Assembly: GCA_040878005.1 (NCBI GenBank)
Contig: JBBDMW010000043.1
Coordinates: forward strand, 1-64,000
Origin: JBBDMW01 sp040878005
Lineage (GTDB): Bacteria; Chloroflexota; Dehalococcoidia; Lucifugimonadales; Lucifugimonadaceae
Reading direction: 5' to 3'
Length of the DNA: 64,000 nucleotides
The notes under the pieces are model-generated. The model did not search any database. It had not been told where the DNA came from and worked only from the letters and a program-made list of their open reading frames with translations. Position numbers and translations under genes: made by a program. This document shows, in pieces, positions 17,932 to 26,434 of this stretch (position 1 is its first letter; every line of letters begins with the position of its first letter).

Positions 17932-19095
17932 TCAGCCCAGGTAGTCCACGGCGGAGCGAACGAATATCTCGGTGCCCGTAGGGAGGCAGCGTTCATCGAA
18001 ATCGAACCCGGCGTTGTGGTGCGACTCTGACCCTTCTTTGGCAGCGCCCAGGAGGAAGTAGCAGCCTGGCACCCGGTCCAGGAACTCTGCCATGTCATCA
18101 CCAACGCTCACCGGCGGCACCTCTCCGACGGCGCTCTCACCGACAACGGCCGTCGCATGACGGGCCACCCAGGTCGCCACCTCTGGATTGTTGATGACTG
18201 GCGGTGCTCCGTAGAGCCTCTTGAACGTAGTCCTGGCGCGCATGCCCGATGCCACGCCTGCGGCAATGCGCGGCACGGCCTCCAGGATCTTCTCCCGTAT
18301 ATCCGGGCGGTACGCCCTGATTGTGCCTTCAAGCACAACCTGGTCAGCGATCACGTTGGGAGCGGACCCGCCATGTACCTTTCCAAAGGTGACCACGCCC
18401 ATTTCATTTGGCGATATCTCCCGGCTGACGACCGTCTGCATAGTGGTGACTATGGCTGACGCAGTGACCACGGGATCAACGGTCGTATGTGGCAGGGCTC
18501 CGTGCCCCCCCTTGCCAGTGACTTCGATCCTGATGGCGTCGGCACCAGCAAACACAGTGCCCTGGTTCACTCCCACCTGGCCAAGAGGGACCTGGTTCCA
18601 CAGGTGCAGGCCAATGACACGGTCAGGCTTTATTTCATCAAGCACCCCGTCTTCAATCATGGCGAGGGCGCCCTGCACGACCTCTTCTGCTGGCTGAAAC
18701 AGGAAGACCACCCTGCCTTTCAGCCGATCTCGCATGCCAGCCAGTATCTCCGCAGCGCCGACAGCCATGGTGACATGGCCATCGTGGCCACAGGCATGCA
18801 TCGCGCCGTTGGTTGAAGCGTAGCCCAACCCGGTGCGCTCATCGATGGGCAGCCCGTCGATGTCTGCCCTGATCATGAGCGTCGGGCCATCCGAGCTGCC
18901 ATCCAGAGTGGCAGTCAGCCCGGTGCCACCGATCCCATTCCGCACCTGGAGGCCAGCGGCGGATAATCGTTGGCCAATCAGCGCCGCTGTACTGGTTTCC
19001 TTAAACCCCAGTTCAGGCATGGCGTGCAGTTCTCGGCGCAGTGCGACAAGGTCGTTGCGCCGCGTTTGGATTGCATCGGCAACGGCGTCATTCAT
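17932..19095 (-). CDS. M20-family amidohydrolase (hippurate/N-acyl-amino-acid hydrolase type)
   Basis: 387 residues, metal-dependent carboxypeptidase-like amidohydrolase. Metal ligands typical of the M20D group are visible: Cys102 and His104 in MHACGHDGH, Glu137/138 in FQPAEEV, His164 in GLHLWN, and a C-terminal His in ESHHNAGFDFDE. The lid/dimerisation domain has GKGGHGALPHTTVDP. It removes acyl groups from amino acids or related amides in the cytoplasm. AAGG seven bases before ATG 19095 supports the start. Confidence 0.93.
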   Translation of the reverse strand: MNDAVADAIQTRRNDLVALRRELHAMPELGFKETSTAALIGQRLSAAGLQVRNGIGGTGLTATLDGSSDGPTLMIRADIDGLPIDERTGLGYASTNGAMHACGHDGHVTMAVGAAEILAGMRDRLKGRVVFLFQPAEEVVQGALAMIEDGVLDEIKPDRVIGLHLWNQVPLGQVGVNQGTVFAGADAIRIEVTGKGGHGALPHTTVDPVVTASAIVTTMQTVVSREISPNEMGVVTFGKVHGGSAPNVIADQVVLEGTIRAYRPDIREKILEAVPRIAAGVASGMRARTTFKRLYGAPPVINNPEVATWVARHATAVVGESAVGEVPPVSVGDDMAEFLDRVPGCYFLLGAAKEGSESHHNAGFDFDERCLPTGTEIFVRSAVDYLG

Positions 19096-19183
19096 TGGCA
19101 GCCTTCATCAATGGATACGAAGTAGTAACGGAACAGCGGCGAGTCTAGCATGCGCACCCGTGCCCCTTGCTTCCAGCGATTGT

Positions 19184-19189
19184 TACACT
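19184..19189 (+). promoter_or_regulatory. Candidate leaderless -10 (TACACT) of the LON-domain gene
   Basis: TACACT ends seven bases before the ATG at 19197, so transcription could begin at or next to the start codon. No ribosome binding site and no good -35 are present. Confidence 0.35.
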
Positions 19190-19196
19190 CGCCCCG

Positions 19197-19865
19197 ATGT
19201 CATCACGAAACACACGACAGCTTCCCATATTCCCGCTCAGCGCAGTGCTATTTCCGGGCGCCACTTTGCCATTGCGCATCTTCGAGCCGCGTTACAAGGA
19301 AATGCTCCGCGCATGCATGGATGGTGACCGGCGCTTCGGAGTGGCGTTGATAAAAAGGGGGGACGAGGTCGGCGGATACGCGGAGCCATATCCGGTGGGC
19401 ACCGTCGCACGCATCGAGGACATAGGCAGCCCGTCCGGCGGCGCACTGCCGATTGTGGCGATGGGCGAAAGCCGGTTTCGGATCATCACGCTCGACCGAA
19501 CCAGGCCTTACCTCACTGCAACGGTTGAGGTAATCAACGAAGACCTACAGCCGTATACCTCCGATGACATCCTTGTGGCCGCCATGGACGCCACCAGGAC
19601 ATACATCGCGAATCTGCTGGCGTCACAGGGCGCCTGGCACGCCGGTATTGAAGTACCGGAGGACCCCTTTCCGCTCTCCTACTTCATGGGGATAATCGCC
19701 GCCTCAGCCCCGGAGCGCAGCCGTCAACGACTGCTTGAGTCTGACACGGCGGGCGAGCGCCTGCAGGCAGGGATAGCACTGCTGGAGGAAGAAAGCGAGC
19801 GCCTCAGGGATACGATAATGCGGTCGGGGCCGGGCGAAGTAGAAAGCCGCTTCAGCAGCAATTAG
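19197..19865 (+). CDS. LON N-terminal (substrate-binding) domain protein
   Basis: 222 residues consisting only of the domain found at the N terminus of Lon protease: LPIFPLSAVLFPGATLPLRIFEPRY near the start, a beta-rich middle (GTVARIEDIG, MGESRFRI) and a helical C-terminal half. No ATPase or protease domain. Stand-alone LON proteins are widespread; their role (substrate recognition or stress) is unknown. ATG 19197 lacks a ribosome binding site but follows a -10-like TACACT, suggesting a leaderless mRNA. Divergent from the M20 gene; followed by a strong hairpin terminator. Confidence 0.87.
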   Translation: MSSRNTRQLPIFPLSAVLFPGATLPLRIFEPRYKEMLRACMDGDRRFGVALIKRGDEVGGYAEPYPVGTVARIEDIGSPSGGALPIVAMGESRFRIITLDRTRPYLTATVEVINEDLQPYTSDDILVAAMDATRTYIANLLASQGAWHAGIEVPEDPFPLSYFMGIIAASAPERSRQRLLESDTAGERLQAGIALLEEESERLRDTIMRSGPGEVESRFSSN

Positions 19866-19890
19866 AGGGCGCCCGGTGCGCCCTCTAATT
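19860..19890. terminator. Bidirectional hairpin terminator
   Basis: Perfect 13-bp stem (AATTAGAGGGCGC, 19860-19872, with 19878-19890) and a 5-base loop CCGGT. The AATT base pairs supply a T-run on either strand. It separates the convergent LON and aldolase genes. Confidence 0.75.
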
Positions 19891-19945
19891 CATGGACCCT
19901 GTATGTCGGGAGCAACCCTCTCCTATACAGGAGATGAGCGCCGAA

Positions 19946-20980
19946 CTACCTGACCAGTTCTGCCTGCTTTTCCATTGACGGGCTGTAAACGCCATCGCGG
20001 GCTGCACTGGTCACCTTGCTGCGGTGAATAAATGCTTCCTGTGCGGCCGGAACGTTTTCCACCTTGCCGCCCCACACCTTGAGCGGAGTGGCCTGCAGGC
20101 CGCGCCCGTAGGAGAAAGTAAGCTGCCATGGCTTGCTGGCCACAATCGTGTTGATCGCGTTCAGGTTCACGGTAGCCTCATCGTCGCTCTGTCCGCCGGA
20201 CAGGAACACGATGCCCGGCGCGGCTGCCGGAACTGAGCGCTGGAAGCACCTCACGGTGGCCTCGGCAACCTGCTCTGCGCCAGCCCTTGCCGGGGCTTCC
20301 GAGCCGGACAAGACCATGTTCGGCTTAAGCAGCATGCCTTCCAACGACACCCTCTGCTCAGCCAACTCTTGGAAGACCTGGCGCAACGTGGATTCCGTGA
20401 CCTCGAAGCAGCGGTCTATGTCGTGGCCGCCATCCATGAGCACTTCCGGCTCCACGATGGGCACAAGCCCCGCCTCCTGGGAGAGGGCGGCAAACCTGCC
20501 CAGTGCATGAGCATTCGCGTTGATGCAGTAACGAGACGGGATACCGTCACCGATGGTGATCACGCCACGCCACTTGGTAAAGCGTGCGCCAAGCTCCCTG
20601 TACTCGTTGAGGCGTTCCCTGAGGCCATCCAGTCCCTCGGTTATCAGCTCTCCGGGAGCGCCGGCCAACGGCTTCGTGCTCATGTCAACCTTAATTCCCG
20701 GGATAACTCCCTGGGACTCAAGGATTTGCACCAGTGGCCTGCCATCCTCAGCTTTCTGCCGAATTGTCTCGTCATAGAGAATCACACCGCTTATGTAGTC
20801 ACCGATGCCCTGCGTCGTGAACAACAACTGCCGCCAGGCGCGCCGGTTGTCCTCGGTGCAGGGAACATTGATGGTTTTCAGGCGCTTTTCGATTGTGGAT
20901 GTGCTCTCATCCGCCGCAAGGATGCCCTTCCCCTTGGCAACCAACGCCTGGGCGGTATCTACCAGAGTCTGCACGTTCAT
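19946..20980 (-). CDS. Class I fructose-bisphosphate aldolase
   Basis: 344 residues, full length for the eukaryote-like class I enzyme that cleaves or forms fructose 1,6-bisphosphate by a Schiff base. Conserved residues occur at a constant offset from rabbit aldolase: Asp23, Lys97 (GIKVDM), Lys136 (TKWRGV), Glu177 (VEPEV) and the Schiff-base Lys219 (GMLLKPNMVLSG). The start has AAGGAGGGGGCA before the ATG at 20980, a strong site. It is divergent from FBPase across 173 bp, a gluconeogenic pair. Confidence 0.95.
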   Translation of the reverse strand: MNVQTLVDTAQALVAKGKGILAADESTSTIEKRLKTINVPCTEDNRRAWRQLLFTTQGIGDYISGVILYDETIRQKAEDGRPLVQILESQGVIPGIKVDMSTKPLAGAPGELITEGLDGLRERLNEYRELGARFTKWRGVITIGDGIPSRYCINANAHALGRFAALSQEAGLVPIVEPEVLMDGGHDIDRCFEVTESTLRQVFQELAEQRVSLEGMLLKPNMVLSGSEAPARAGAEQVAEATVRCFQRSVPAAAPGIVFLSGGQSDDEATVNLNAINTIVASKPWQLTFSYGRGLQATPLKVWGGKVENVPAAQEAFIHRSKVTSAARDGVYSPSMEKQAELVR

Positions 20981-21057
20981 TGCCCCCTCCTTGCGAGAGC
21001 CCCCGGATTGGCCATGTTGTGACCACGAGGTGTTTCTTTGATACGTGGCGTGGACGC

Positions 21058-21141
21058 CATATTAATATCTTTTCGACGGGTCGCGGGTATCGTTACGGGC
21101 CAGAGCATATTAACCTGTTGGACACAAATTGAGCGACCCGT
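21058..21141. promoter_or_regulatory. Repeat-rich control region between aldolase and FBPase genes
   Basis: Two direct copies of CATATTAA (21058-21065 and 21106-21113) lie 48 bp apart. A perfect 9-bp inverted pair, ACGGGTCGC (21076-21084) and GCGACCCGT (21133-21141), ends one base before the FBPase ribosome binding site GAGGGA. The layout suggests a regulator site or an mRNA structure near the start. Confidence 0.45.
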
Positions 21142-21153
21142 GAGGGACTTATT

Positions 21154-22167
21154 ATGACCGCTGCACCAGGCTCATCAACGGGAATTAACAACAACGTGTC
21201 TAAAACGCTACCTACGCTTGAGACGTTCGCACCGGAACACTCCGGCAGCGCCCTGGGATCAGTAATCGCCGCGATTGGAGATGCGTCTGTCACCATTGCA
21301 TCTCAAGTTAGGCTGGCGGGGCTTGCGGAGGTGCTCGGCGTAACGGGCGATGTGAATGTGCAGGGCGAGGAAGTCCAGAAGCTAGACATCCTGTCCAACG
21401 ACGCCATTATATCCGCCCTGGACAAGACTCCCGCGTGCGCGGGTTACGCCAGCGAGGAACTGGAGCAACCGGTTTATTTTGACCATGCCGGCGCCGAGTA
21501 CGTTGTGGTATGCGACCCCCTGGACGGCTCCAGCAACATAGACGTTGATGTTTCCATAGGCACCATCTTCGCGGTGCTGCGAGCGTCGGACCCCGTAGAA
21601 GACAGCTTCAGCCAGGCGGGACGGCGAATAGCGGCGGCAGGCTACGTGGTTTATGGGCCGTCTACTGTACTGATCTTTAGCACCGGCGACGGGGCGCATG
21701 GATTCACACTGAACCCGGAGAGCGGCAGGTTTCATCTTTCGCACGAAGATATACGCGTCCCGAGCCAGGGCAAGACTTACTCGATCAACGAGGGCAACTC
21801 GGGCACGTGGGATGACGGTGTGAAGTCATGGGCAGCGCACGTGAAAGAGTCTGACAAGGCCTCCGGGCGTCCCTACTCCCTGCGTTACGTTGGATCGCTG
21901 GTGGCTGACGCGCACCGGACGCTGCTGAAAGGCGGCATATTCGCCTACCCCGCAGATACCAAGAGCCCTGAAGGCAAGCTAAGGCTTGTGTACGAGGCGA
22001 ACCCGATGGCCTACGTGTTCGAGGCAGCAGGCGGGGCGGCAATCAACGGTGCAAAATCAATCCTGGACATTCAGCCTGAGAAGCTGCATCAACGTACACC
22101 GCTGGTAATTGGATCTGCAGAAGACGTGGAAACATTCCGGGCATTCGCCACAGGCGAGCGTTCCTAG
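21154..22167 (+). CDS. fbp: Fructose-1,6-bisphosphatase class I
   Basis: 337 residues, Mg2+-dependent phosphatase making fructose 6-phosphate, the committed gluconeogenic step. Family motifs: metal-binding CDPLDGSSNIDVDVSIGTIF, GYASEELEQP upstream of it and the substrate-binding RYVGSLVADAHRTLLKGGIF and YEANPMAYVFEAAGG. GAGGGA about seven bases before ATG 21154 supports the start. The leader holds an inverted repeat whose right arm is next to this site, so translation control is possible. A strong terminator follows. Confidence 0.96.
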   Translation: MTAAPGSSTGINNNVSKTLPTLETFAPEHSGSALGSVIAAIGDASVTIASQVRLAGLAEVLGVTGDVNVQGEEVQKLDILSNDAIISALDKTPACAGYASEELEQPVYFDHAGAEYVVVCDPLDGSSNIDVDVSIGTIFAVLRASDPVEDSFSQAGRRIAAAGYVVYGPSTVLIFSTGDGAHGFTLNPESGRFHLSHEDIRVPSQGKTYSINEGNSGTWDDGVKSWAAHVKESDKASGRPYSLRYVGSLVADAHRTLLKGGIFAYPADTKSPEGKLRLVYEANPMAYVFEAAGGAAINGAKSILDIQPEKLHQRTPLVIGSAEDVETFRAFATGERS

Positions 22168-22176
22168 GCTGGCAGC

Positions 22177-22220
22177 AAAAAAGGAGGCGCTCCGGGTATC
22201 CTGGAGCGCCTCCTTTTTTT
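22177..22220. terminator. Bidirectional rho-independent terminator
   Basis: A-run, 11-bp GC stem (GGAGGCGCTCC with GGAGCGCCTCC), 9-base loop and seven T at 22214-22220. Including the A/T runs the stem is about 17 bp. Serves FBPase (plus) and the convergent aminotransferase (minus). Confidence 0.92.
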
Positions 22221-22278
22221 GTTCTGGTTTGTGTTGGCCTACAGCCGCCGCCCATCGTCGCGGCGTACTGGCCGGACT

Positions 22279-23484
22279 TTATACCAGCGCACTGTGCTTT
22301 TCCAGGAGTTGAGCCAGCAAGGCTATGCCTTCGGTGTTCTTCTCCGGCGACTCGAACGCGAAGCACAAGCGGGCGCTGTTCTGGCCATTGCCGTTGGGTG
22401 CGAAGTTTGGCCCCGGAATGTATCCCACGCCCTCATCCATGATGGCTGGCTGCACTGCAGCCAGGTCCACGCCTTCTGGCATGGTGAGCCATGTGTAGCA
22501 ACCGCCACTGGGCCGTGACCATGTTGCCCCCATACCTGCAAAATGCTCCTTGAGGGCGGCGTCCATGGCGTCACGCTTCTTCTTGAGCAACGGGTTGAAG
22601 GCGTCGCGATGCGATTGAAGGTTGTTGCGCAGGAAGCCGTTGATTGCATACGAAGCAAACTGGTTGGGGCCGCTGCCATGCTTGAAGCTTGATGCCCTTC
22701 GCATAACCTCATCGGTGGCTGTGAAGTATCCCAGCCTCAGGCCTGGCGCAAGCAGCTTGGAGAACGAGGCCACGTGCAGCACAATTCCGCTGTCATCCAT
22801 AGCCCTGAACGCCGTCTCCGGCTTTCCCTCGAAACGAAGGTCCACATAGCACTCATCTTCCATGATCGGCATGTTGTGACGGTGCGCTATCTCCAGTATT
22901 TGCCTTCGGCGGGAATCCGGCAGCGTGGAGCCTGTAGGGTTCTGGTGTTCGGCAATCGTGTAAAGGTACTTCGGCCTGCGGCCTTCCGCGGTCAGCTTCT
23001 TGATCAGGTCTTCCAGGGCTTCGGGAACAATGCCCTGGTCGTCCAATGGCGCGCCCACGACGTCCGCTTCAAAGCGGTACATCTGGTTGAGCGTGCCCGC
23101 GTAGACAAACTCCTCGGTGATCACTGTGTCGCCGGGGTTGGTCAACGCCTGGATCAGCAGGGCGATAGCCTCACCGGACCCTGCTGTGAGCATTATTTCG
23201 TCCGGCGCAACGTGGAAGCCCCTGTCTGTCGCCAACTTTTCAGACACGAATTCCCGCAATTCCACTGATCCGAGGGCGTGCGGGTAGTACGCCATCTCCC
23301 GGGCCATCTCGTCGCCTTTGGTGTCAATCGCCACCCTCAGCGCCTCTGAGAGGCCGTCGAGGGGGAGCGTCTCCGGTGCGGGGTAGGCAACTGCAAAGTC
23401 ATACTTGGCGTGCTTCGCGACCCTAATGGGGTTGTCCTGCGAGCGCGCTGAGAAAAGTCCGTTGTATTCAAAAGTCCCGGGCAT
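22279..23484 (-). CDS. PLP-dependent aminotransferase, class I/II (2-aminoadipate/AatA-like)
   Basis: 401 residues, fold type I. PLP-binding features: TAGSGEAIALLIQAL, the NPTG motif in AEHQNPTGSTLPDSRR, EDECYVDLRF and Schiff-base Lys in SFSKLLAPGLRLGYF; a C-terminal Arg in NSARLCFAF binds the substrate carboxylate. The pattern is that of the MocR-related / 2-aminoadipate aminotransferase group without the regulator domain. Exact amino-acid specificity is unknown. Convergent with fbp, divergent from the sigma factor gene. Confidence 0.9.
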   Translation of the reverse strand: MPGTFEYNGLFSARSQDNPIRVAKHAKYDFAVAYPAPETLPLDGLSEALRVAIDTKGDEMAREMAYYPHALGSVELREFVSEKLATDRGFHVAPDEIMLTAGSGEAIALLIQALTNPGDTVITEEFVYAGTLNQMYRFEADVVGAPLDDQGIVPEALEDLIKKLTAEGRRPKYLYTIAEHQNPTGSTLPDSRRRQILEIAHRHNMPIMEDECYVDLRFEGKPETAFRAMDDSGIVLHVASFSKLLAPGLRLGYFTATDEVMRRASSFKHGSGPNQFASYAINGFLRNNLQSHRDAFNPLLKKKRDAMDAALKEHFAGMGATWSRPSGGCYTWLTMPEGVDLAAVQPAIMDEGVGYIPGPNFAPNGNGQNSARLCFAFESPEKNTEGIALLAQLLEKHSALV

Positions 23485-23938
23485 GGACGTAAGACTCCTG
23501 GTCCGTATGGTGGCCGCCGTCGGGTTCGAGCGGGCACAGTGTATGCTCCGCCCTCCCTGCTGGCAATGAACTGCTCACCCCTGGTGTTGCACGTAGGTGG
23601 GCGCGGACCTGTTCTCAGTCATGTAAATCTACGGCCTCGCGCGCGTTCCCTTATATATATTGAATTGCGCCAGGCGGCGTGCAAGTTACGGGCGTTCGTT
23701 GTAAAATGGTTGGGCGACCGGGTTACCGGGCCGTTGATGCTACGCGCCACCAGAGAAATTGTGAAAAACCGCATCCGCGTGGCCAATACTGGCATCTAAC
23801 TACTAGTAATAGCCACCATTCACCCAGGATGTGCAGGCCCCGCACCATACAACCGGGGCCAACCTCGCGACCGGCAGGCAGTGGTAGCCACCGGATCCAA
23901 AACAGCCGGCCCGCGATGGGCCGAAAGGAACTGGCGTA
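23485..23938. other. 454-bp upstream region of the primary sigma factor gene
   Basis: No gene with a ribosome binding site is visible on either strand. AT-rich islands (around 23652-23662 and TAAAAT at 23702-23707) are the best places for promoters, but I found no -35/-10 pair at standard spacing. A long leader or a small RNA is possible but unsupported. Confidence 0.4.
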
Positions 23939-25435
23939 GTGGTCGAAAAGCACCGGCCGATAATTGAACAGGATGACTCGTACCGGCCTGCCATCTCGTC
24001 ATTCGACATGCAGTCGGATGACGAGGCCAACCCGGACGAGGCAACCCCCCAGGCGCTTACCCGGTCCGAGCTTGACCTTTGGGAGGCTGCGCGGCGCGCC
24101 GAAGAATCTGGCGGCCTGCAGGGTATCGTCCCGGAGGAACACGACTCCGAGCTTACTGAAGATACTGTACGGATGTATCTCCGGGAGATTGGGCGTGTGG
24201 CGCTCCTGACCGCCGAGGACGAGGTGGTGCTGGCGCGCGCTGTTGAGCTGGCACAGTGGATGGAGGCGATTGAAAAGGACATCGCCGGAGACGGCGAGCC
24301 CGTCGAGGATATTGAGCCGGGCATCATCGCTTCAGACATCCTCCGGCGCCTTGGCGCATCAGCCGACACGGCAGACGCCGTTGCCAAGTTCCTTGGCCTG
24401 GGCACACCGGTTCACCTGGCGACAGCGATTTCAGACCCAACGCTGCGGACTCTTATTGACGGACGCCGCGAGGAAGACCTGATCAACTACCTGAGCGATG
24501 CGCTGGGAGTGGAGCCGGACGATGCCCACCGCAGGGTAGTGGAGTTGTCAGTGCTGACCCGCCTGGTGCCGTCCGACCTCACGGAACTGCTGGGGGAAAA
24601 CCCTCCGCTTGCAGATTTGCCTGACCGCCTCGCGGACCAGGAGTTCGCTGCCGTCCTGGGTCCTCTTTCGACGATGCTCGCAGCACACATGGGGCGAGTG
24701 CATGAAGAAGGAGAAAAGGCCCGGCGTCACCTTGGCGAGGCCAACCTTCGCCTGGTTGTCAGCGTAGCCAAGAAGCACCTCAACCGCGGCCTGTCCATGC
24801 TGGACCTGATCCAGGAGGGCAACATTGGCCTGATGCGGGCAATTGAGAAATTTGACTACCGCAAAGGCTTCAAGTTCAGCACGTACGCCACATGGTGGAT
24901 TCGCCAGGGCATCACGAGGGCCATTGCCGACCAGGCACGGACCATTCGAATACCTGTCCACGTGGTGGAGACGCTGAACAAGATTATGCGCGCTCGACGG
25001 GAACTCGGGCAGGAACTCAACCGTGAGCCGACGGTCGAAGAACTCTCCGGCCGGGTTGGGCTGCCCATGGAGCGAGTGGCCGAGATTCTCCAGATGTCAC
25101 AGGAGCCGGTATCGCTGGAAACGCCCATAGGAGAAGACGCCGAGAACGAACTTGGCGACCTTATTGAGGACCGCACGGCGCCCGCCCCCGCTGACGTGGC
25201 GGCCCAGTCTTCCATGCGGCAGCAGGTGGACGAGGTACTGAGCCACCTGAGTGAGCGCGAGCGGCGGGTGCTGGAACTGCGCTTTGGCCTTGCTGATGGC
25301 CGGCCGCGGACGCTTGAGGAGATTGGCGGCGAACTGAACCTGACCCGTGAGCGCATCCGGCAGATAGAGCGGAAGGCCCTGGGCCGACTGCGTGGCGATT
25401 CACATGTCGCCGAGCTACGGGAGTTGCTCGCTTAA
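23939..25435 (+). CDS. rpoD: Primary RNA polymerase sigma factor (SigA/RpoD)
   Basis: 498 residues. Region 1.2 (DTVRMYLREIGRVALLTAEDE), a non-conserved insert of about 140 residues, then regions 2.1-2.4 (ANLRLVVSVAKKHLNRGLSM, KFSTYATWWIRQGITRAIAD), region 3 (REPTVEELSGRVGLP) and region 4.2 (LEEIGGELNLTRERIRQIE). It directs core polymerase to housekeeping promoters. GTG 23939 with AAAGGA about ten bases upstream is the start. The acidic N terminus is short, so region 1.1 is reduced. A hairpin terminator ends the single-gene unit. Confidence 0.96.
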   Translation: MVEKHRPIIEQDDSYRPAISSFDMQSDDEANPDEATPQALTRSELDLWEAARRAEESGGLQGIVPEEHDSELTEDTVRMYLREIGRVALLTAEDEVVLARAVELAQWMEAIEKDIAGDGEPVEDIEPGIIASDILRRLGASADTADAVAKFLGLGTPVHLATAISDPTLRTLIDGRREEDLINYLSDALGVEPDDAHRRVVELSVLTRLVPSDLTELLGENPPLADLPDRLADQEFAAVLGPLSTMLAAHMGRVHEEGEKARRHLGEANLRLVVSVAKKHLNRGLSMLDLIQEGNIGLMRAIEKFDYRKGFKFSTYATWWIRQGITRAIADQARTIRIPVHVVETLNKIMRARRELGQELNREPTVEELSGRVGLPMERVAEILQMSQEPVSLETPIGEDAENELGDLIEDRTAPAPADVAAQSSMRQQVDEVLSHLSERERRVLELRFGLADGRPRTLEEIGGELNLTRERIRQIERKALGRLRGDSHVAELRELLA

Positions 25436-25460
25436 CTGGGCGGCACGTTTTCTGAACTTC

Positions 25461-25497
25461 AAAAAGGCCCCGCCACAGGTTCTGTGGCGGGGCTTTT
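25461..25497. terminator. Bidirectional rho-independent terminator after the sigma factor gene
   Basis: Five A, 12-bp GC-rich stem (25467-25478 with 25482-25493), 3-base loop GTT, then TTTT. Also placed to end the convergent bicupin gene. Confidence 0.9.
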
Positions 25498-25526
25498 GCT
25501 TTGCACCGGGTACCACCGGGGGAACG

Positions 25527-26312
25527 CTATGCCTTTGGCGGCCTGGTAGCCTCGGTTCCGTCCGGGAATACGTGGCGCACATCGGGCGTGGTCACCGCAA
25601 GACGGATTGACGACTCGTTGCCGATGGTCTTGATCTCGTGCAAATAGCCAGCCCCCGCGAATACGAGGTCGCCCTTCCTGGCCACTACTGGCTCACGGTC
25701 ACCGATCTTCCACGTGAGTTCACCCTTCAACACTACCCACCATTCATCCATATCAGGGTGCCAGTGGGGGCGGTTAGTCTCGCCGGGCATGTTGTGAATC
25801 ATGTTGGCGCGGTTGCGGTCGTCCAGCACCACCTCTTCAGACCACGCCTTGTCGACCCCGTGACGCTCCAGCATCCAAGCCATCGGCGTGTGTATGAGGT
25901 TTGGCGGCTCCAGCCCCTCATGGAACGGCAGAAGGCGTGACGGCGGCACCCCCTTCAGGTCGTGGTTGCTGTGCTCCGGCCCTACCACAAGGCGAAGGAC
26001 GCGGCCCCCGGCCGTGGGCCGGATGTCGTGCCGTTGTCCACACGGGGCGATGACGATGTCGCCGTCACGCGCCACGAACGGTTCGTACTCGCCGACCTGG
26101 TACGTGATTTCTCCGCCCAGTATCACCCACCACTCATTGAAGTCAGGATGAAGATGCGGGTCCGGCGGGGCGCCTTCCGGAGAGCAGATAAGGGCCGCCC
26201 TGTTGCGGCCGTCACGTATCAGCTTTTCCGACCACCGAGGCTCCGAATGGCGCTCCAGCACGTCATCCAGGTGGGTGACCGGCAGGTTGATCATCTCAGT
26301 CTGTGTCGCCAT
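25527..26312 (-). CDS. Two-domain cupin (bicupin) protein
   Basis: 261 residues made of two similar cupin domains. Domain 1 has PHLHPDFNEWWVILGGEI and domain 2 has PHWHPDMDEWWVVLKGEL, each with the HxH...E metal-binding set and a later His (GQRHDI, GYLHEI). Internal duplication is obvious by eye. Probably a metal-dependent dioxygenase, isomerase or sensor of small molecules; no specific reaction can be named. GGAGC before ATG 26312. It lies 122 bases after the luciferase-like gene on the same strand. Confidence 0.85.
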   Translation of the reverse strand: MATQTEMINLPVTHLDDVLERHSEPRWSEKLIRDGRNRAALICSPEGAPPDPHLHPDFNEWWVILGGEITYQVGEYEPFVARDGDIVIAPCGQRHDIRPTAGGRVLRLVVGPEHSNHDLKGVPPSRLLPFHEGLEPPNLIHTPMAWMLERHGVDKAWSEEVVLDDRNRANMIHNMPGETNRPHWHPDMDEWWVVLKGELTWKIGDREPVVARKGDLVFAGAGYLHEIKTIGNESSIRLAVTTPDVRHVFPDGTEATRPPKA

Positions 26313-26434
26313 TGGCTCCGCTCCTGTTTGACCGGGCGCTGTGATCCTGTCAGGCCCGGAGTATAACTTTGCGCCAGCCCGGCCGGTTGACCAAAGGTGG
26401 CCAAGCGCCGTTTTCGGATGTTAAGGGGCTGTTG

